Assembly: GCA_019636695.1 (NCBI GenBank)
Contig: JAHBXD010000001.1
Location: 489,661 to 553,660 of the forward strand
DNA: 64,000 nt
Reading direction: 5' to 3'
DNA from: Phycisphaeraceae bacterium
GTDB taxonomy: Bacteria > Planctomycetota > Phycisphaerae > Phycisphaerales > UBA1924
The position numbers and the translations under genes were made by a program. Numbering within the stretch: the first letter of the stretch is position 1; each line of letters begins with the position of its first letter. This document shows, in pieces, positions 25,724-34,384 of the stretch. The notes below the pieces were generated by a model. That model saw nothing but the letters and a program-made list of their open reading frames with translations. It searched no databases and was not told where the DNA came from.

Positions 25724-27114
25724 ACCTCCTTGAACAGGCTCTATCGGTGGTGCGTCAGGCTCAGCCGCTGCGCATCGTCGGGCGTGTCGAGGGCCTCAAG
25801 GGGCTGACGGTGCTGGTGCACGATCTGCCTCTTCCCGTGGGTTCGCTGGTGCGCATCGGGCGAGGGCGGGGCGGCGAGGATGCAGGCGAGGTTTTCGGCG
25901 AGGTGGTGGGGTTTTCGCAGGATCGCGCGATCGTGATGCTTCTTGGGCAAGGCGCGGGCATTCGCCCCGGCGATTCCGTGGTCGGCGAGCAGCCGATGCC
26001 GACCGTGGGCGTGGGGCCGAACCTGCTCGGGCGCGTGCTCGACGGCTTGTTGCGCCCGCTCGACGGGCGGCCCTGGCCTCGACCGGCGGCGCGGTATGCG
26101 CTTTCGCCCGAGCCGGTGGGGGCGATGCGCCGTCGGCCGATCCGTGAGGGGCTGCACACGGGCGTGCGCGCCATCGACCTGATGACCCCCCTCGGGCGCG
26201 GCCAGCGCATGGGCATTTTTGCCGGCCCTGGCGTGGGCAAGAGCACCCTGCTCGGGTCGATCGCGCAGAACACCTCGGCCGATGTCAACGTCATCGCCCT
26301 TATCGGCGAACGAGGAAGAGAAGTCCGCGACTTTGTGGAATCCAGCCTCGGTGATGAAGGGCTGGCCAGGTCGGTCGTCATCGTCGCGACGGGTGACGAA
26401 TCGCCGCTCATGCGCATCCGGGCGGCCAAGGCGGCTTGCGCCGCGGCGGAGTATTTTCGAGACCAGGGGCTTGCGGTGCTTCTGATGATGGACTCGGTCA
26501 CGCGGTTTGCCCATGCCCAGCGTCAGGTCGGGTTGTCGGTCGGCGAGCCGCCCTCGACACGAGGATATACCCCGAGTGTGTTCGCCCAGATGGCCCTGCT
26601 GCTCGAAAGGGCAGGCGCGATCGAGCACGCCGACGGCACGCACAGCGGCAGCATCACGGGGTTGTACACCATTCTCGTTGAAGGTGACGACCTGACCGAG
26701 CCGGTCACCGATGCCGCACGCGGCATTCTCGACGGGCACATTATTCTTTCTCGGGCGCTCGCGCAAAAGGGGCATTACCCCGCTATTGATGTGCTCGATT
26801 CGGTCAGCCGCGTCGCCGGAGAGGTCTGCGATGAAGCCCACCTTGCGGCAAGGCGAACGGTCGTCCGCCTGCTGGCGACCTACGGCAAAGTTGAAGAGTT
26901 GATCCAGGTCGGCGCGTATGCCTCGGGGTCTGACCCGGTGGTCGATACGGCGATCGAGTATCTGCCGGTAATCGAAGACCTGCTGATGCAGGGCCACGGC
27001 GACCGGGGCGATTTCGCCGATGCTCGCTCGCGGTTGGTCAAACTGGCGCACCAGGCGGAAGAGTCGCTGCGGCTTCGGGTTGCCGGCCGACGCAAACCCG
27101 AGCACACCCGATGA
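25720..27114 (+). CDS. fliI: Flagellar type III export ATPase FliI
   Basis: A 464-residue F1-beta-like ATPase that energises flagellar protein export. Walker A is GPGVGKST (residues 169-176). The family block IALIGERGREVRDFVESSLG, Walker B-like VLLMMDSVTRFAHAQR, and YTPSVFAQMALLLERAG all follow in order. The N-terminal barrel is at about 15-95. The GTG start at 25720 overlaps the fliH stop (GTGA), with GGAGGG just upstream. The reading frame extends further left, but that part lies inside fliH. Confidence 0.97.
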   Translation: MNLLEQALSVVRQAQPLRIVGRVEGLKGLTVLVHDLPLPVGSLVRIGRGRGGEDAGEVFGEVVGFSQDRAIVMLLGQGAGIRPGDSVVGEQPMPTVGVGPNLLGRVLDGLLRPLDGRPWPRPAARYALSPEPVGAMRRRPIREGLHTGVRAIDLMTPLGRGQRMGIFAGPGVGKSTLLGSIAQNTSADVNVIALIGERGREVRDFVESSLGDEGLARSVVIVATGDESPLMRIRAAKAACAAAEYFRDQGLAVLLMMDSVTRFAHAQRQVGLSVGEPPSTRGYTPSVFAQMALLLERAGAIEHADGTHSGSITGLYTILVEGDDLTEPVTDAARGILDGHIILSRALAQKGHYPAIDVLDSVSRVAGEVCDEAHLAARRTVVRLLATYGKVEELIQVGAYASGSDPVVDTAIEYLPVIEDLLMQGHGDRGDFADARSRLVKLAHQAEESLRLRVAGRRKPEHTR

Positions 27115-27141
27115 TGATGACGCACTCGGCACGAGGTGATG

Positions 27142-27657
27142 ATGGCGAAGTTTGCGTTCAGGCTGGAGACCGTGCTCATGCTTCGCGAGCGTGAGGAGCA
27201 GGCGCGGCGCATCGAACTTGCCGAACTTGAGCGGGTTCGCCTCGATCTGGAACGCCGCCTGCGCGACGGCCAGGAGCAACTTGATGCACAACGGCTCGAT
27301 CTGCGTGCGAGGCTGAATATCGGGAACGCGGCCCGCCCGAGCGAAAGGGTCGATGTTGTCGCTGTGCGAGGGCAGGCGGCGGCGTCGCTTCACGTGCTTC
27401 GCCAGATGCAGCGCCTTGCTGTCGAGATCGCGGGGGTTGAGCGACGAATCGAAGTCGCACGCGGCAGGCTGGTCGAGGCGATGGCTCGGCGTCGGGCGAT
27501 CGAGCGTCTGCGCGAATCGCAATTGGCTGATTGGAAACAACTCGAAACGCGCACGCAGATTGCGGAGACCGACGATCTGACCCAGTCGCGCTTCGGAGCA
27601 TGGTCGGGCGATGCGGCGGGAGCACTCGCCCCAGGGCGTGTTCGAACGGAAAGGTAA
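27142..27657 (+). CDS. fliJ: Flagellar export chaperone/stalk protein FliJ
   Basis: A 171-residue almost wholly coiled-coil protein, the central-stalk partner of FliI. The start MAKFAFRLETVLMLREREE matches the FliJ N-terminus (F.FRLE.VL.LRE). The ATG at 27142 is chosen because GAGG (27133-27136) lies 5 nt upstream; an ATG at 27139 and a GTG at 27136 are in frame too. Position directly after fliI supports the call, as sequence conservation in FliJ is low. Confidence 0.85.
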   Translation: MAKFAFRLETVLMLREREEQARRIELAELERVRLDLERRLRDGQEQLDAQRLDLRARLNIGNAARPSERVDVVAVRGQAAASLHVLRQMQRLAVEIAGVERRIEVARGRLVEAMARRRAIERLRESQLADWKQLETRTQIAETDDLTQSRFGAWSGDAAGALAPGRVRTER

Positions 27658-27663
27658 AGCAGC

Positions 27664-28419
27664 ATGAGGCTGGCGTGGAACATCCTGAGCATCGTGGCGC
27701 TGGCCAACCTGCTGGCGGTTGCGGCCCTGGTGGCGTGGCTGGTCGGTTCGAACCGGTTGAACGCAGAACGCATGCACGAACTGCGCGTGCGCCTGGCGGA
27801 AACCGTGCCCGATGAGGTTGCGCGCAAACAGGCCGAAGAGGCCGCACGTCTTGCCGAGGAAGCCGCGGCGCGGGTCGAGCCGACGGGGGTCGCGGTGAGC
27901 GCGAACGAACTGCTCCAGGTGCGCTTGGAGATCAGCGAAATCGACCGTCAGCGGACGGAACTGATGCGTCAGCAGATTCGGGATATGCAGGCGGTGCTCG
28001 CGAAGGATCGGGCCGACCTTGAGGCCCAGTGGGCCGCGCTGCGGCGCGAGCGCGAGGCATTTCGGAGCGAGGTGTCGCGATTGGCCGAGATCGACGGCGG
28101 GCGACAGTTTCGCAAGGCCGTCAAGGTGCTCGAAGGGCTGCGCCCGGAGGTGGCCTCGGGGCTTCTGGCTGAACTGATTGCCAAGGGGCCGGCGCTCGTG
28201 CCCGATCTGGCGATCGATGCCGATGCCGCGGGCCTTGCCGCGCAGAATCCGCGCGAAGAGGGCATGATTCGCGCGGTGTCGTATCTGAATGCGATGCAGG
28301 AGCGATCGCGAAATCGCATCATGGAACTCATCGGACGTGACCAGCCGGCTCTGGCAGCCGAGTTGCTGGAGCGGCTCCGGATGCGCGGCATGTGGGCCGG
28401 CGTCCGGGAGACCGATTGA
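27664..28419 (+). CDS. MotE-like membrane coiled-coil protein
   Basis: A 251-residue protein with one N-terminal transmembrane helix (about residues 8-28), a long Glu/Arg/Ala-rich coiled coil (about 50-140), and a C-terminal helical domain of the MgtE-N/FliG-like kind (LEGLRPEVASGLLAELIAKGP, then RNRIMELIGRDQPALAAELLERLR). This architecture and its position between fliJ and fliK match the MotE family, which stabilises motor assembly in some bacteria (family knowledge, from position and architecture). The start is 6 bp after fliJ. No gene symbol is given because the match is by architecture only. Confidence 0.7.
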   Translation: MRLAWNILSIVALANLLAVAALVAWLVGSNRLNAERMHELRVRLAETVPDEVARKQAEEAARLAEEAAARVEPTGVAVSANELLQVRLEISEIDRQRTELMRQQIRDMQAVLAKDRADLEAQWAALRREREAFRSEVSRLAEIDGGRQFRKAVKVLEGLRPEVASGLLAELIAKGPALVPDLAIDADAAGLAAQNPREEGMIRAVSYLNAMQERSRNRIMELIGRDQPALAAELLERLRMRGMWAGVRETD

Positions 28420-28420
28420 C

Positions 28421-29524
28421 GTGCACCTGACTCCGCCGCAGACGCTCACCACCCCGACCCACGGTGCAAGCGCCGGCGCGGGGTTGCTTGATCACGCCGT
28501 CGTGCATCGTTTTGCCGCGGTGTACGACGATCACCTTGCGCGGCGAGCGGCCGAGTCGGCCCAGACGGTCGAGGCCATCGCCCCCCCCGCGCCGGTGAGT
28601 GAGCAGAATGCAGCGGTGCAGGCTCCGCATGGCGCTCAGGCACAAGCAGAGCCGGTCGCCCAGGCGGTTGGGCAGGAAGGTGGGCGTGAGCCATTGACAG
28701 GGCGCGCCCAAGGCAGCGCATATGGCGAAGCGCGCGCAGGCACTGGTGTGGCTGATAGCACGGGCGAGCGATCGGGCACGAGCGCGGGCTCTCAAGGCGG
28801 TCAGAAGGGGGAAACCCAGGGGCAGGAAACCGGCGAAAAGAAGCAGGCGCAGGCAACGCCGGTCGCCGGCGCACCGAGCGGGCGCGCTCCTGAAGCGCAA
28901 GCGCAGGCCCCGAGCGCGCCAGCCGGTCGGGTCGATCGTCCTTCGGGCGTGCGTGCCGAGGGCGGCAGAGTGATGCCTGGCATCGGCACGCGTGCAGAGG
29001 CGGTACGCGGGCGAACGCCCGGTGTGCAGAATGCAGCGAGGCCGCAGACCTTGCGCCTCGAACAGCCTGAATTTGCCGCGCAGATCACGCGCGGGCTTGC
29101 CGCGGCACTGCGTGCGGGCAGCGGGACGGTCATGCTTCAACTTCATCCGGGTGCGCTCGGAGCAGTGCGCATCCGGATGCAGGTTGAAGACGGGCAGGTC
29201 GCGGCGAGGGTCGAGGCTTCGTCACGTGAGGCACGCGAGTTGCTGACGGAAACGGTCGGCGTGCTTCGGGCGGGCCTGGAAGCACGCGGGCTGGAGGTTG
29301 CCCGGCTGGAGATTGTCGGGCCGGAGGAAGAGGCATCGCCGGAGGCGGACGTTCGTGATCGCGCGGAGCGCCACGCGAACGGGCATCAGGCAAGCGAGCC
29401 GACGGGCGCGGAGGATCGCGACGGCGGCGAGGATGACCAGGCGGAGCCTGGCCGGGCACCATCGTGGGGCGTCACCATCGAGCGCGACGGCACGGGCGTC
29501 GTTCGATTGGATGCGCTGGCGTGA
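28421..29524 (+). CDS. fliK: Flagellar hook-length control protein FliK
   Basis: A 367-residue FliK. The first two thirds are low-complexity sequence rich in Gln, Ala, Gly and Glu, as expected of the molecular ruler. The C-terminal Flg_hook domain (about residues 210-305) contains QITRGLAAALRAGSGTVMLQLHPGALGAVRIRMQVEDGQV and LRAGLEARGLEVARLEI. A charged tail follows. The start is taken as the GTG at 28421, two bases after the preceding stop, with GGGAG 10 nt upstream; the open frame further left overlaps the MotE-like gene. FliK switches export from hook to filament substrates. Confidence 0.85.
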   Translation: MHLTPPQTLTTPTHGASAGAGLLDHAVVHRFAAVYDDHLARRAAESAQTVEAIAPPAPVSEQNAAVQAPHGAQAQAEPVAQAVGQEGGREPLTGRAQGSAYGEARAGTGVADSTGERSGTSAGSQGGQKGETQGQETGEKKQAQATPVAGAPSGRAPEAQAQAPSAPAGRVDRPSGVRAEGGRVMPGIGTRAEAVRGRTPGVQNAARPQTLRLEQPEFAAQITRGLAAALRAGSGTVMLQLHPGALGAVRIRMQVEDGQVAARVEASSREARELLTETVGVLRAGLEARGLEVARLEIVGPEEEASPEADVRDRAERHANGHQASEPTGAEDRDGGEDDQAEPGRAPSWGVTIERDGTGVVRLDALA

Positions 29525-29573
29525 ACAGCGGAGCTGTCGCGTACGACCGAACGGGATCGGAAGGAGCGTCGTG

Positions 29574-30002
29574 ATGAGTGCGATCGGAGCGACGGCCGCT
29601 GGAGGGCTGGGCGCGGGTGTCAGCCCGACGGGGCTGAGCGCGCTGAGTTCTCAGGATTTTCTGAAGTTGATCTTTGCGGAACTCGGCAAGCAGGATCCGC
29701 TCAAGCCGACCGACACGACGACGCTTCTCAACCAGATCGCCGATATTCGGGCGATTCAGTCCGACATGGATATGGGCGAGCGCCTCGGGGCATTGGTCGG
29801 CCAGAATGAAATGGCCTCGGCGGCGGGGCTTTTGGGCCGACGCGTCGGCGGGTTGACCGAATCGAACATGCGGGCTGAAGGCGAGGTCGATCGCGTGTGG
29901 CGCACGAGCATGGGCGTGGTGCTCGAACTTCAAGACGGATCGTTGCTGCGCATGTCGCGCGTCGATCAGATTTTGCCTCTGCCCGCGCAGGAGGGCGCCT
30001 GA
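29574..30002 (+). CDS. flgD: Hook-cap protein FlgD, short form
   Basis: A 142-residue FlgD, the scaffold for hook assembly. The family N-terminus is clear: SSQDFLKLIFAELGKQDPLKPTDTTTLLNQIADIRAIQ, then an EMASAAGLLGRRV segment. Typical FlgD proteins have about 220 residues and carry tudor-like and Fn3-like domains; here the protein stops after a single small beta-rich segment (VWRTSMGVVLELQDGS), so the Fn3 part is absent. The ATG at 29574 has AAGGAG 7 nt upstream. Its TGA overlaps the next ATG. Confidence 0.88.
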   Translation: MSAIGATAAGGLGAGVSPTGLSALSSQDFLKLIFAELGKQDPLKPTDTTTLLNQIADIRAIQSDMDMGERLGALVGQNEMASAAGLLGRRVGGLTESNMRAEGEVDRVWRTSMGVVLELQDGSLLRMSRVDQILPLPAQEGA

Positions 30003-30394
30003 TGTCGATGCAGGCGCTTCATCTGCTTCGGGCGCTCGGCTCTGGGGTGCTGCCCCAGGGGGTGCCCGCGCGCAAGCCCGCCGCGGGAACGCCGGAGTTT
30101 GAGCAGTTGCTCGAACAGGCGAGAAAGGGTCACGGGCGCACCGGCGCGGGGGTGGATATTGATCCGGGTCTCGGGCTGTCGCTCGATGAGGCGCAGATGC
30201 AGCGCCTGGCGGAAGCGGCGGATCGGGCGACGGCGGCCGGGGCTAAGACGGCGGTCGTCCATCTTGACGGCATGCTGCTGACGCTCGATGTGGCATCGCG
30301 CCGGGTGGTGGGGCAGGTGCGCCCCCATCTTGGTGATGTGTTGACGGGTGTGGATGCCTTTGTCGAGGCGGGGAAGGCCGACCAAGCGGCGTAG
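30002..30394 (+). CDS. Small flagellar-operon protein (TIGR02530-like)
   Basis: A 130-residue protein with the pattern of the flagellar operon protein family found between flgD and flgE in many bacteria. That pattern is FEQLLEQA near the N-terminus, then SLDEAQMQRLAEAADRATAAGAKTAVVHLDGMLLTLDVASRRVVGQV. Its role is not known; the location suggests hook assembly. The start ATG at 30002 overlaps the flgD stop (TGATG). A 206-bp gap with no recognised features separates it from flgE. Confidence 0.75.
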   Translation: MSMQALHLLRALGSGVLPQGVPARKPAAGTPEFEQLLEQARKGHGRTGAGVDIDPGLGLSLDEAQMQRLAEAADRATAAGAKTAVVHLDGMLLTLDVASRRVVGQVRPHLGDVLTGVDAFVEAGKADQAA

Positions 30395-30600
30395 ATGCCC
30401 CGTGCGTGATCATGGATGAGCCGGAATACACGGAAGAGCCGCCGGTGACGCCAAGTGATGTAGAGTCGTGATTCGAGAGGCTCGTTCGGTGGAGTTTGAT
30501 GTCGAGGCGCCGGCGCGGAGCGCCGGAACAGGTCAGGAGATCGCACAGGCGCGCGGGAGCGGCCGGTGCACCCCCTTCTTGAGGTGAGATTGGAGCCGTC

Positions 30601-32346
30601 ATGGCCTCGACCGTTGCGTTGTTTTCGGCGCTCAGCGGACTCAACGCGCACGCGCGGAGCCTCGATGTCATCGGCAACAACATCGCCAACGTGAACACCA
30701 CGGCCTTCAAAAGCTCGCGAGCGGTCTTTGCCGATCTGTTCAGCCGAACGATCAGCGGGGCCACGCCGCCGACGGAGACCAGCGGCGGCACCAACCCCTC
30801 GCAGGTGGGGTTCGGGGTGCGCATCACGGCGACGCAGCGCGACATGGGGACGGGGACGATCTCGCCGACCGGCAATGTTCGAGATCTTGCGATCGACGGC
30901 AACGGCTTTTTCATTGTCGAGCGCAACGGTGACGAGCGGTTCACGCGCGCCGGCAATTTTCAGTTCGATGCCGATCAGAACCTGGTGACGGTCGACGGCG
31001 ATCGTGTGCTCGGCTACGGCGTCGATGCCGGATTCACGGTGCAGTCTGGCGCGCTTGTGCCGCTGAACATTCCGCTCGGGCAACTTCGCGTGGCCGAGGC
31101 GACCAGTGAAGTGCGTCTGACGGGCAATCTGAATGCGTCGGGCGCGCTGCCCGTGGGCGGTTCGGTGCTCGATCTTGGCGCGACACCGACGAGCGGGTTC
31201 GGCCTGATCACCGGGGCGACTGTGCCTCCGACCGCGCCCAACGTGCTCGAAACGACCAGCCTGTTGACCGAGATCGCCGATCCGGCCGATCCGGATGCCC
31301 CGCTCTTCGCGCAAGGGCAACAGTTCACGATCGAAGGCGCCCGCAAAGGCAACCTGACGTTGCCGACCGAGAGGCTTGCCATTACCGCCGCGACGACAGT
31401 GGCCGACCTGATGGCATTCATCGCGGCGGTACTGGGCATTGTCGAGGGCGATGCGAACCCCGACGGGCTGACGCCGGGGGTTGCGCTCGATCCGCTGACG
31501 GGGCGATTGTCGATCACGGGCAACACGGGAAGCGTGCACGATCTGGAGATCGAGCCGACCGATTTCGTGGTGCGGACCGAGTCGGGCGCATTCTTGCGGT
31601 TCCCGATGAGCATCGAGAAACTGGCCTCGGCAAGCGGTGAGAGCGTGCGCACCACGACCGTGGCGTTTGATTCGCTCGGACAGGCGGTGGAACTCGACGT
31701 GGCGCTGGTGCTCATCGGACGAGGCGACACCGGCACCCTCTGGCGGTATGACGTTTCAAGCGCCGATGACAGCAATCTCGGCATCGCGATTACAAGCGGC
31801 GTCATCGCTTTTGATACACGCGGGCAGTTGATGACCACCGAGCCGGTGCAGGTGCTGCTCGATCGCTCGGGCACGGGGGCGGCCACGCCGCTGGCAATAT
31901 CGCTGGGCTTTGCAGGGGCCGAGGGCGGCATCACCGCGTTGGCCGACCAGACATCGCGCATCGCGGCGAGTTACCGCGACGGCGCGCCGATGGGCACGCT
32001 CGAAGAGTTCGGCATTGATCGCGACGGCGTGATCTACGGCGCATTCAGCAACACGATGGTGCGCCCGCTCGGGCAACTGGCGTTGGCGGTCTTCACCAAT
32101 CCGGAGGGGTTGTCGGCGATGGGGGGCAACCTGTATCGCCCAGGGGCCAACAGCAGTCCGCCGGCCGTGACCACCCCGGGGATGCTTGGCTCGGGCGCGG
32201 TGGTCGCGGGGGCGCTTGAGCTTTCTAACGTGGACATCGGGCGCGAGTTCATCAACATGGTGCTCGCGAGCACGGGGTATAACGCCTCGTCGCGGGTGAT
32301 CCAGACGACCAACGACCTGCTCGATCGACTGCTGGCGATCCGCTGA
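30601..32346 (+). CDS. flgE: Flagellar hook protein FlgE
   Basis: A 581-residue axial protein, longer than the roughly 400-residue enterobacterial FlgE. The N-terminal rod/hook motif is ALFSALSGLNAHARSLDVIGNNIANVNTTAFKSSR. The FlgE/F/G consensus NVRDLAIDGNGFFIV follows, and the C-terminal helix is LELSNVDIGREFINMVLASTGYNASSRVIQTTNDLLDRLL. The extra length is in the exposed middle domains (about residues 170-470), which vary between species. GGAG lies just before the ATG. It closes the flagellar run; flagellin and rod genes are not in the window. Confidence 0.93.
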   Translation: MASTVALFSALSGLNAHARSLDVIGNNIANVNTTAFKSSRAVFADLFSRTISGATPPTETSGGTNPSQVGFGVRITATQRDMGTGTISPTGNVRDLAIDGNGFFIVERNGDERFTRAGNFQFDADQNLVTVDGDRVLGYGVDAGFTVQSGALVPLNIPLGQLRVAEATSEVRLTGNLNASGALPVGGSVLDLGATPTSGFGLITGATVPPTAPNVLETTSLLTEIADPADPDAPLFAQGQQFTIEGARKGNLTLPTERLAITAATTVADLMAFIAAVLGIVEGDANPDGLTPGVALDPLTGRLSITGNTGSVHDLEIEPTDFVVRTESGAFLRFPMSIEKLASASGESVRTTTVAFDSLGQAVELDVALVLIGRGDTGTLWRYDVSSADDSNLGIAITSGVIAFDTRGQLMTTEPVQVLLDRSGTGAATPLAISLGFAGAEGGITALADQTSRIAASYRDGAPMGTLEEFGIDRDGVIYGAFSNTMVRPLGQLALAVFTNPEGLSAMGGNLYRPGANSSPPAVTTPGMLGSGAVVAGALELSNVDIGREFINMVLASTGYNASSRVIQTTNDLLDRLLAIR

Positions 32347-32553
32347 TCTGCACAGAAGGCGGTCCGAGAACCCCCTCCCCCGAGTGGGGCGGAAGTTTCC
32401 CGCGCGCCAAAGGTCTCCCATCTTCACGGATGATTTGCAAGGATCGGCTTCACGGCTCAGCGAAAGGCCGCGAGAGTCGATACGTCTTTATGTGAAGAGC
32501 GCTGCGCGGGCGTGCCGGGCAGTGCGAGGTCGGGCGGGAGAAAGGCGTCGCAC

Positions 32554-34059
32554 ATGCTTCCGAGCGGAACACGCAACGTTGGAGCGGCGCTCGTTGATCG
32601 GGCGCGACCGACGATCGAAACCAAGGATGCCCCGTCGGAGGATCACCTTCTTGAAGTGATCTCGGACATTGAAGCGCGGCTCTCGCACATCCGCGCTTCG
32701 CAGGCCGAACGCTCGCGGCTTGAGTCGGAATTGGTCGAGCGCTCGACCGAACTGGCCGAGCGAGAAGGCACGCTGAGCGAGCGTGAACTGATGCTCCTGG
32801 CCGAGGAAAAGGCCATCCAGGATCGGGCATCGCTCGTCGATCGCGAGCAGGAGGCCCTTGAGCGTCAGCGCCGCGAGTTTGAACGCCGGCTTCGCGAAGT
32901 GCAGGAACGCCAGGCCGAACTCGAGGCCCGCGAGCGCAACACCGAAAGTCTCGCCGGTGATATCGAGGCCGAGCGTCGCGAAATCGCAGCGCTTCAACAG
33001 GCGCTTGAGCAGCAGCACACCGACATCGGAGCACGCGAGTCGTTGCTTCGTGCCCAGGTCGAGAGTCTTGATAACGAGCGCAAGGCGATCGACTCGACGC
33101 GCAGTCATCTTGAACTCGAGCGTGCAGCGCTGCAGGAGACCGCACGGCGTCAGGCCGAGCAGTCGCGACAGCTCAAGGCCCTCGCGCAGGATCTTTCACG
33201 GCGCGAACAGGAATTCTCGCAGCGGATGGATGAGTATGACCAGCTTCGCGAGAAGCTTGATCTCGTCGCCGCCGAACTGACCTCAACCCGCGCACAGGCC
33301 GAGGAAACAGCCGAACAGGCTCGAAGCGAGCAGGCCCGAAGCGCCGAACTGACGCGCCGCTGCCGCGAACTCGAGGACGAGCGTGAACGCATTCGCCTTG
33401 AACTGACCAAGACCAAGCGTGAGCGCGACACCGCGGCGCACGCAGCGCCGGCGCCACGGCAGTTGGCGCCGCGTTCGCGGGCACCACATGCCGTCGTGTT
33501 GTGGATCGTCGTTTCGACCATCGGGGCCATGGCGGCGATCCTGGCCGTCGGCGGCGCCGCCCTTTCCACATACGGCACGATCTTCGGCATGGCATTCGCC
33601 GTGGCCGTGGTGGGGTCACAGGCAATCGGTCGGCGTCTGGGTGAGGCGTCGTACCTGCCGGTTGCGGCATTCTTCGGCGCCATCGGCCTGTGGTTCGGCG
33701 ACTGGGTCAACGCCTTGGGCACGGCCCTGGCGACCTGGGATTTGCCGGAATGGTTGCTGATGGAACTGAATGGACCGCAGTTGCCGCTCGGGCTTGCCGT
33801 GCTGACGGCAGGGCTGGTGGCCAACGCAGCGCTGTACACGATCACATCGAGTGAGGCAGTGATGGGCCAGGTGTTCTTCGGAACGCTTCTGGCGACCACA
33901 TTGGTGATGATGCCCAACGCCGGTCCCGGTGCGATGGCGTTCGCCGGGATTGCGTGGTTGTCGATCGCCGCGGCCTCGCTGGCGCGCTGGAGCGTGCGTT
34001 CAGCGCTGCGGACAGTATCGATCGAGTCGCGTTCGCAGGCCAACCGCCGGATTCTGTGA
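32554..34059 (+). CDS. Long coiled-coil protein with a polytopic membrane C-terminus
   Basis: A 501-residue protein that I do not recognise as a named family. Residues about 25-290 form a continuous, highly charged coiled coil (Glu/Arg/Gln/Ala-rich, with repeated ERE, RQ and ELE patterns). After a short Pro/Ala linker come about six hydrophobic helices (about 310-470), including VVLWIVVSTIGAMAAILAVGG and LPLGLAVLTAGLVANAAL, and then a short basic tail. The predicted topology puts the coiled coil in the cytosol. It follows the flagellar genes by about 200 bp with no obvious terminator between, but a link to motility is only positional. The start at 32554 has GGGAG and AAAGG upstream. A strong terminator follows. 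Confidence 0.75.
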   Translation: MLPSGTRNVGAALVDRARPTIETKDAPSEDHLLEVISDIEARLSHIRASQAERSRLESELVERSTELAEREGTLSERELMLLAEEKAIQDRASLVDREQEALERQRREFERRLREVQERQAELEARERNTESLAGDIEAERREIAALQQALEQQHTDIGARESLLRAQVESLDNERKAIDSTRSHLELERAALQETARRQAEQSRQLKALAQDLSRREQEFSQRMDEYDQLREKLDLVAAELTSTRAQAEETAEQARSEQARSAELTRRCRELEDERERIRLELTKTKRERDTAAHAAPAPRQLAPRSRAPHAVVLWIVVSTIGAMAAILAVGGAALSTYGTIFGMAFAVAVVGSQAIGRRLGEASYLPVAAFFGAIGLWFGDWVNALGTALATWDLPEWLLMELNGPQLPLGLAVLTAGLVANAALYTITSSEAVMGQVFFGTLLATTLVMMPNAGPGAMAFAGIAWLSIAAASLARWSVRSALRTVSIESRSQANRRIL

Positions 34060-34074
34060 CGGACTTGGGAGGAG

Positions 34075-34112
34075 CCGCCCGTGCGGGACGAAAGTCCTGC
34101 CGGGCGGTTTTT
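34075..34112 (+). terminator. Strong intrinsic terminator with a GAAA tetraloop
   Basis: The outer stem CCGCCCG (34075-34081) and CGGGCGG (34101-34107) continues into an inner stem GCGGGAC/GTCCTGC capped by a GAAA tetraloop, and is followed by five T residues. It closes the transcript of the coiled-coil membrane protein and probably of the flagellar run. Confidence 0.88.
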
Positions 34113-34234
34113 GTTTGTATGCAGTACGCAGGGCCGATTGACGCCGCGTCAGCATGAAGGGGAACGGCGCGGTCTGCACCGGCGTATTCGATAGAGGCGG
34201 CCCGAGCACTTTTCGGATTCCGGGGGGGATCGGG

Positions 34235-34262
34235 TTGGCCAATGGGAATGTTGCGGTACACT
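34235..34262 (+). promoter_or_regulatory. Possible promoter of the DUF1573 gene cluster
   Basis: TTGGCC (34235-34240) and TACACT (34257-34262) are 16 bp apart, about 120 bp before the DUF1573 start codon. The match is moderate. The rest of the 325-bp gap between 34060 and 34384 holds only the terminator upstream and no gene that I can support. Confidence 0.35.
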
Positions 34263-34384
34263 TGAGAAGGAAAGCACAGGGCAGTCGGGGGTTTGGTGTC
34301 AGGGCGATCTGTCATGCATGGGGGGCGACAGGTTGCGTGAGGGAAGCACGCCCGGCTGAGACCAAGGTTGGGAGGAATGTCGAG

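Noticed and set aside
25741-28452. A 900-codon open frame on the minus strand opposite fliI, fliJ and the MotE-like gene
   Set aside because: It lies antisense to clear flagellar genes; its translation is rich in Arg, His, Pro and Gln in the way expected of an antisense frame of GC-rich codons.
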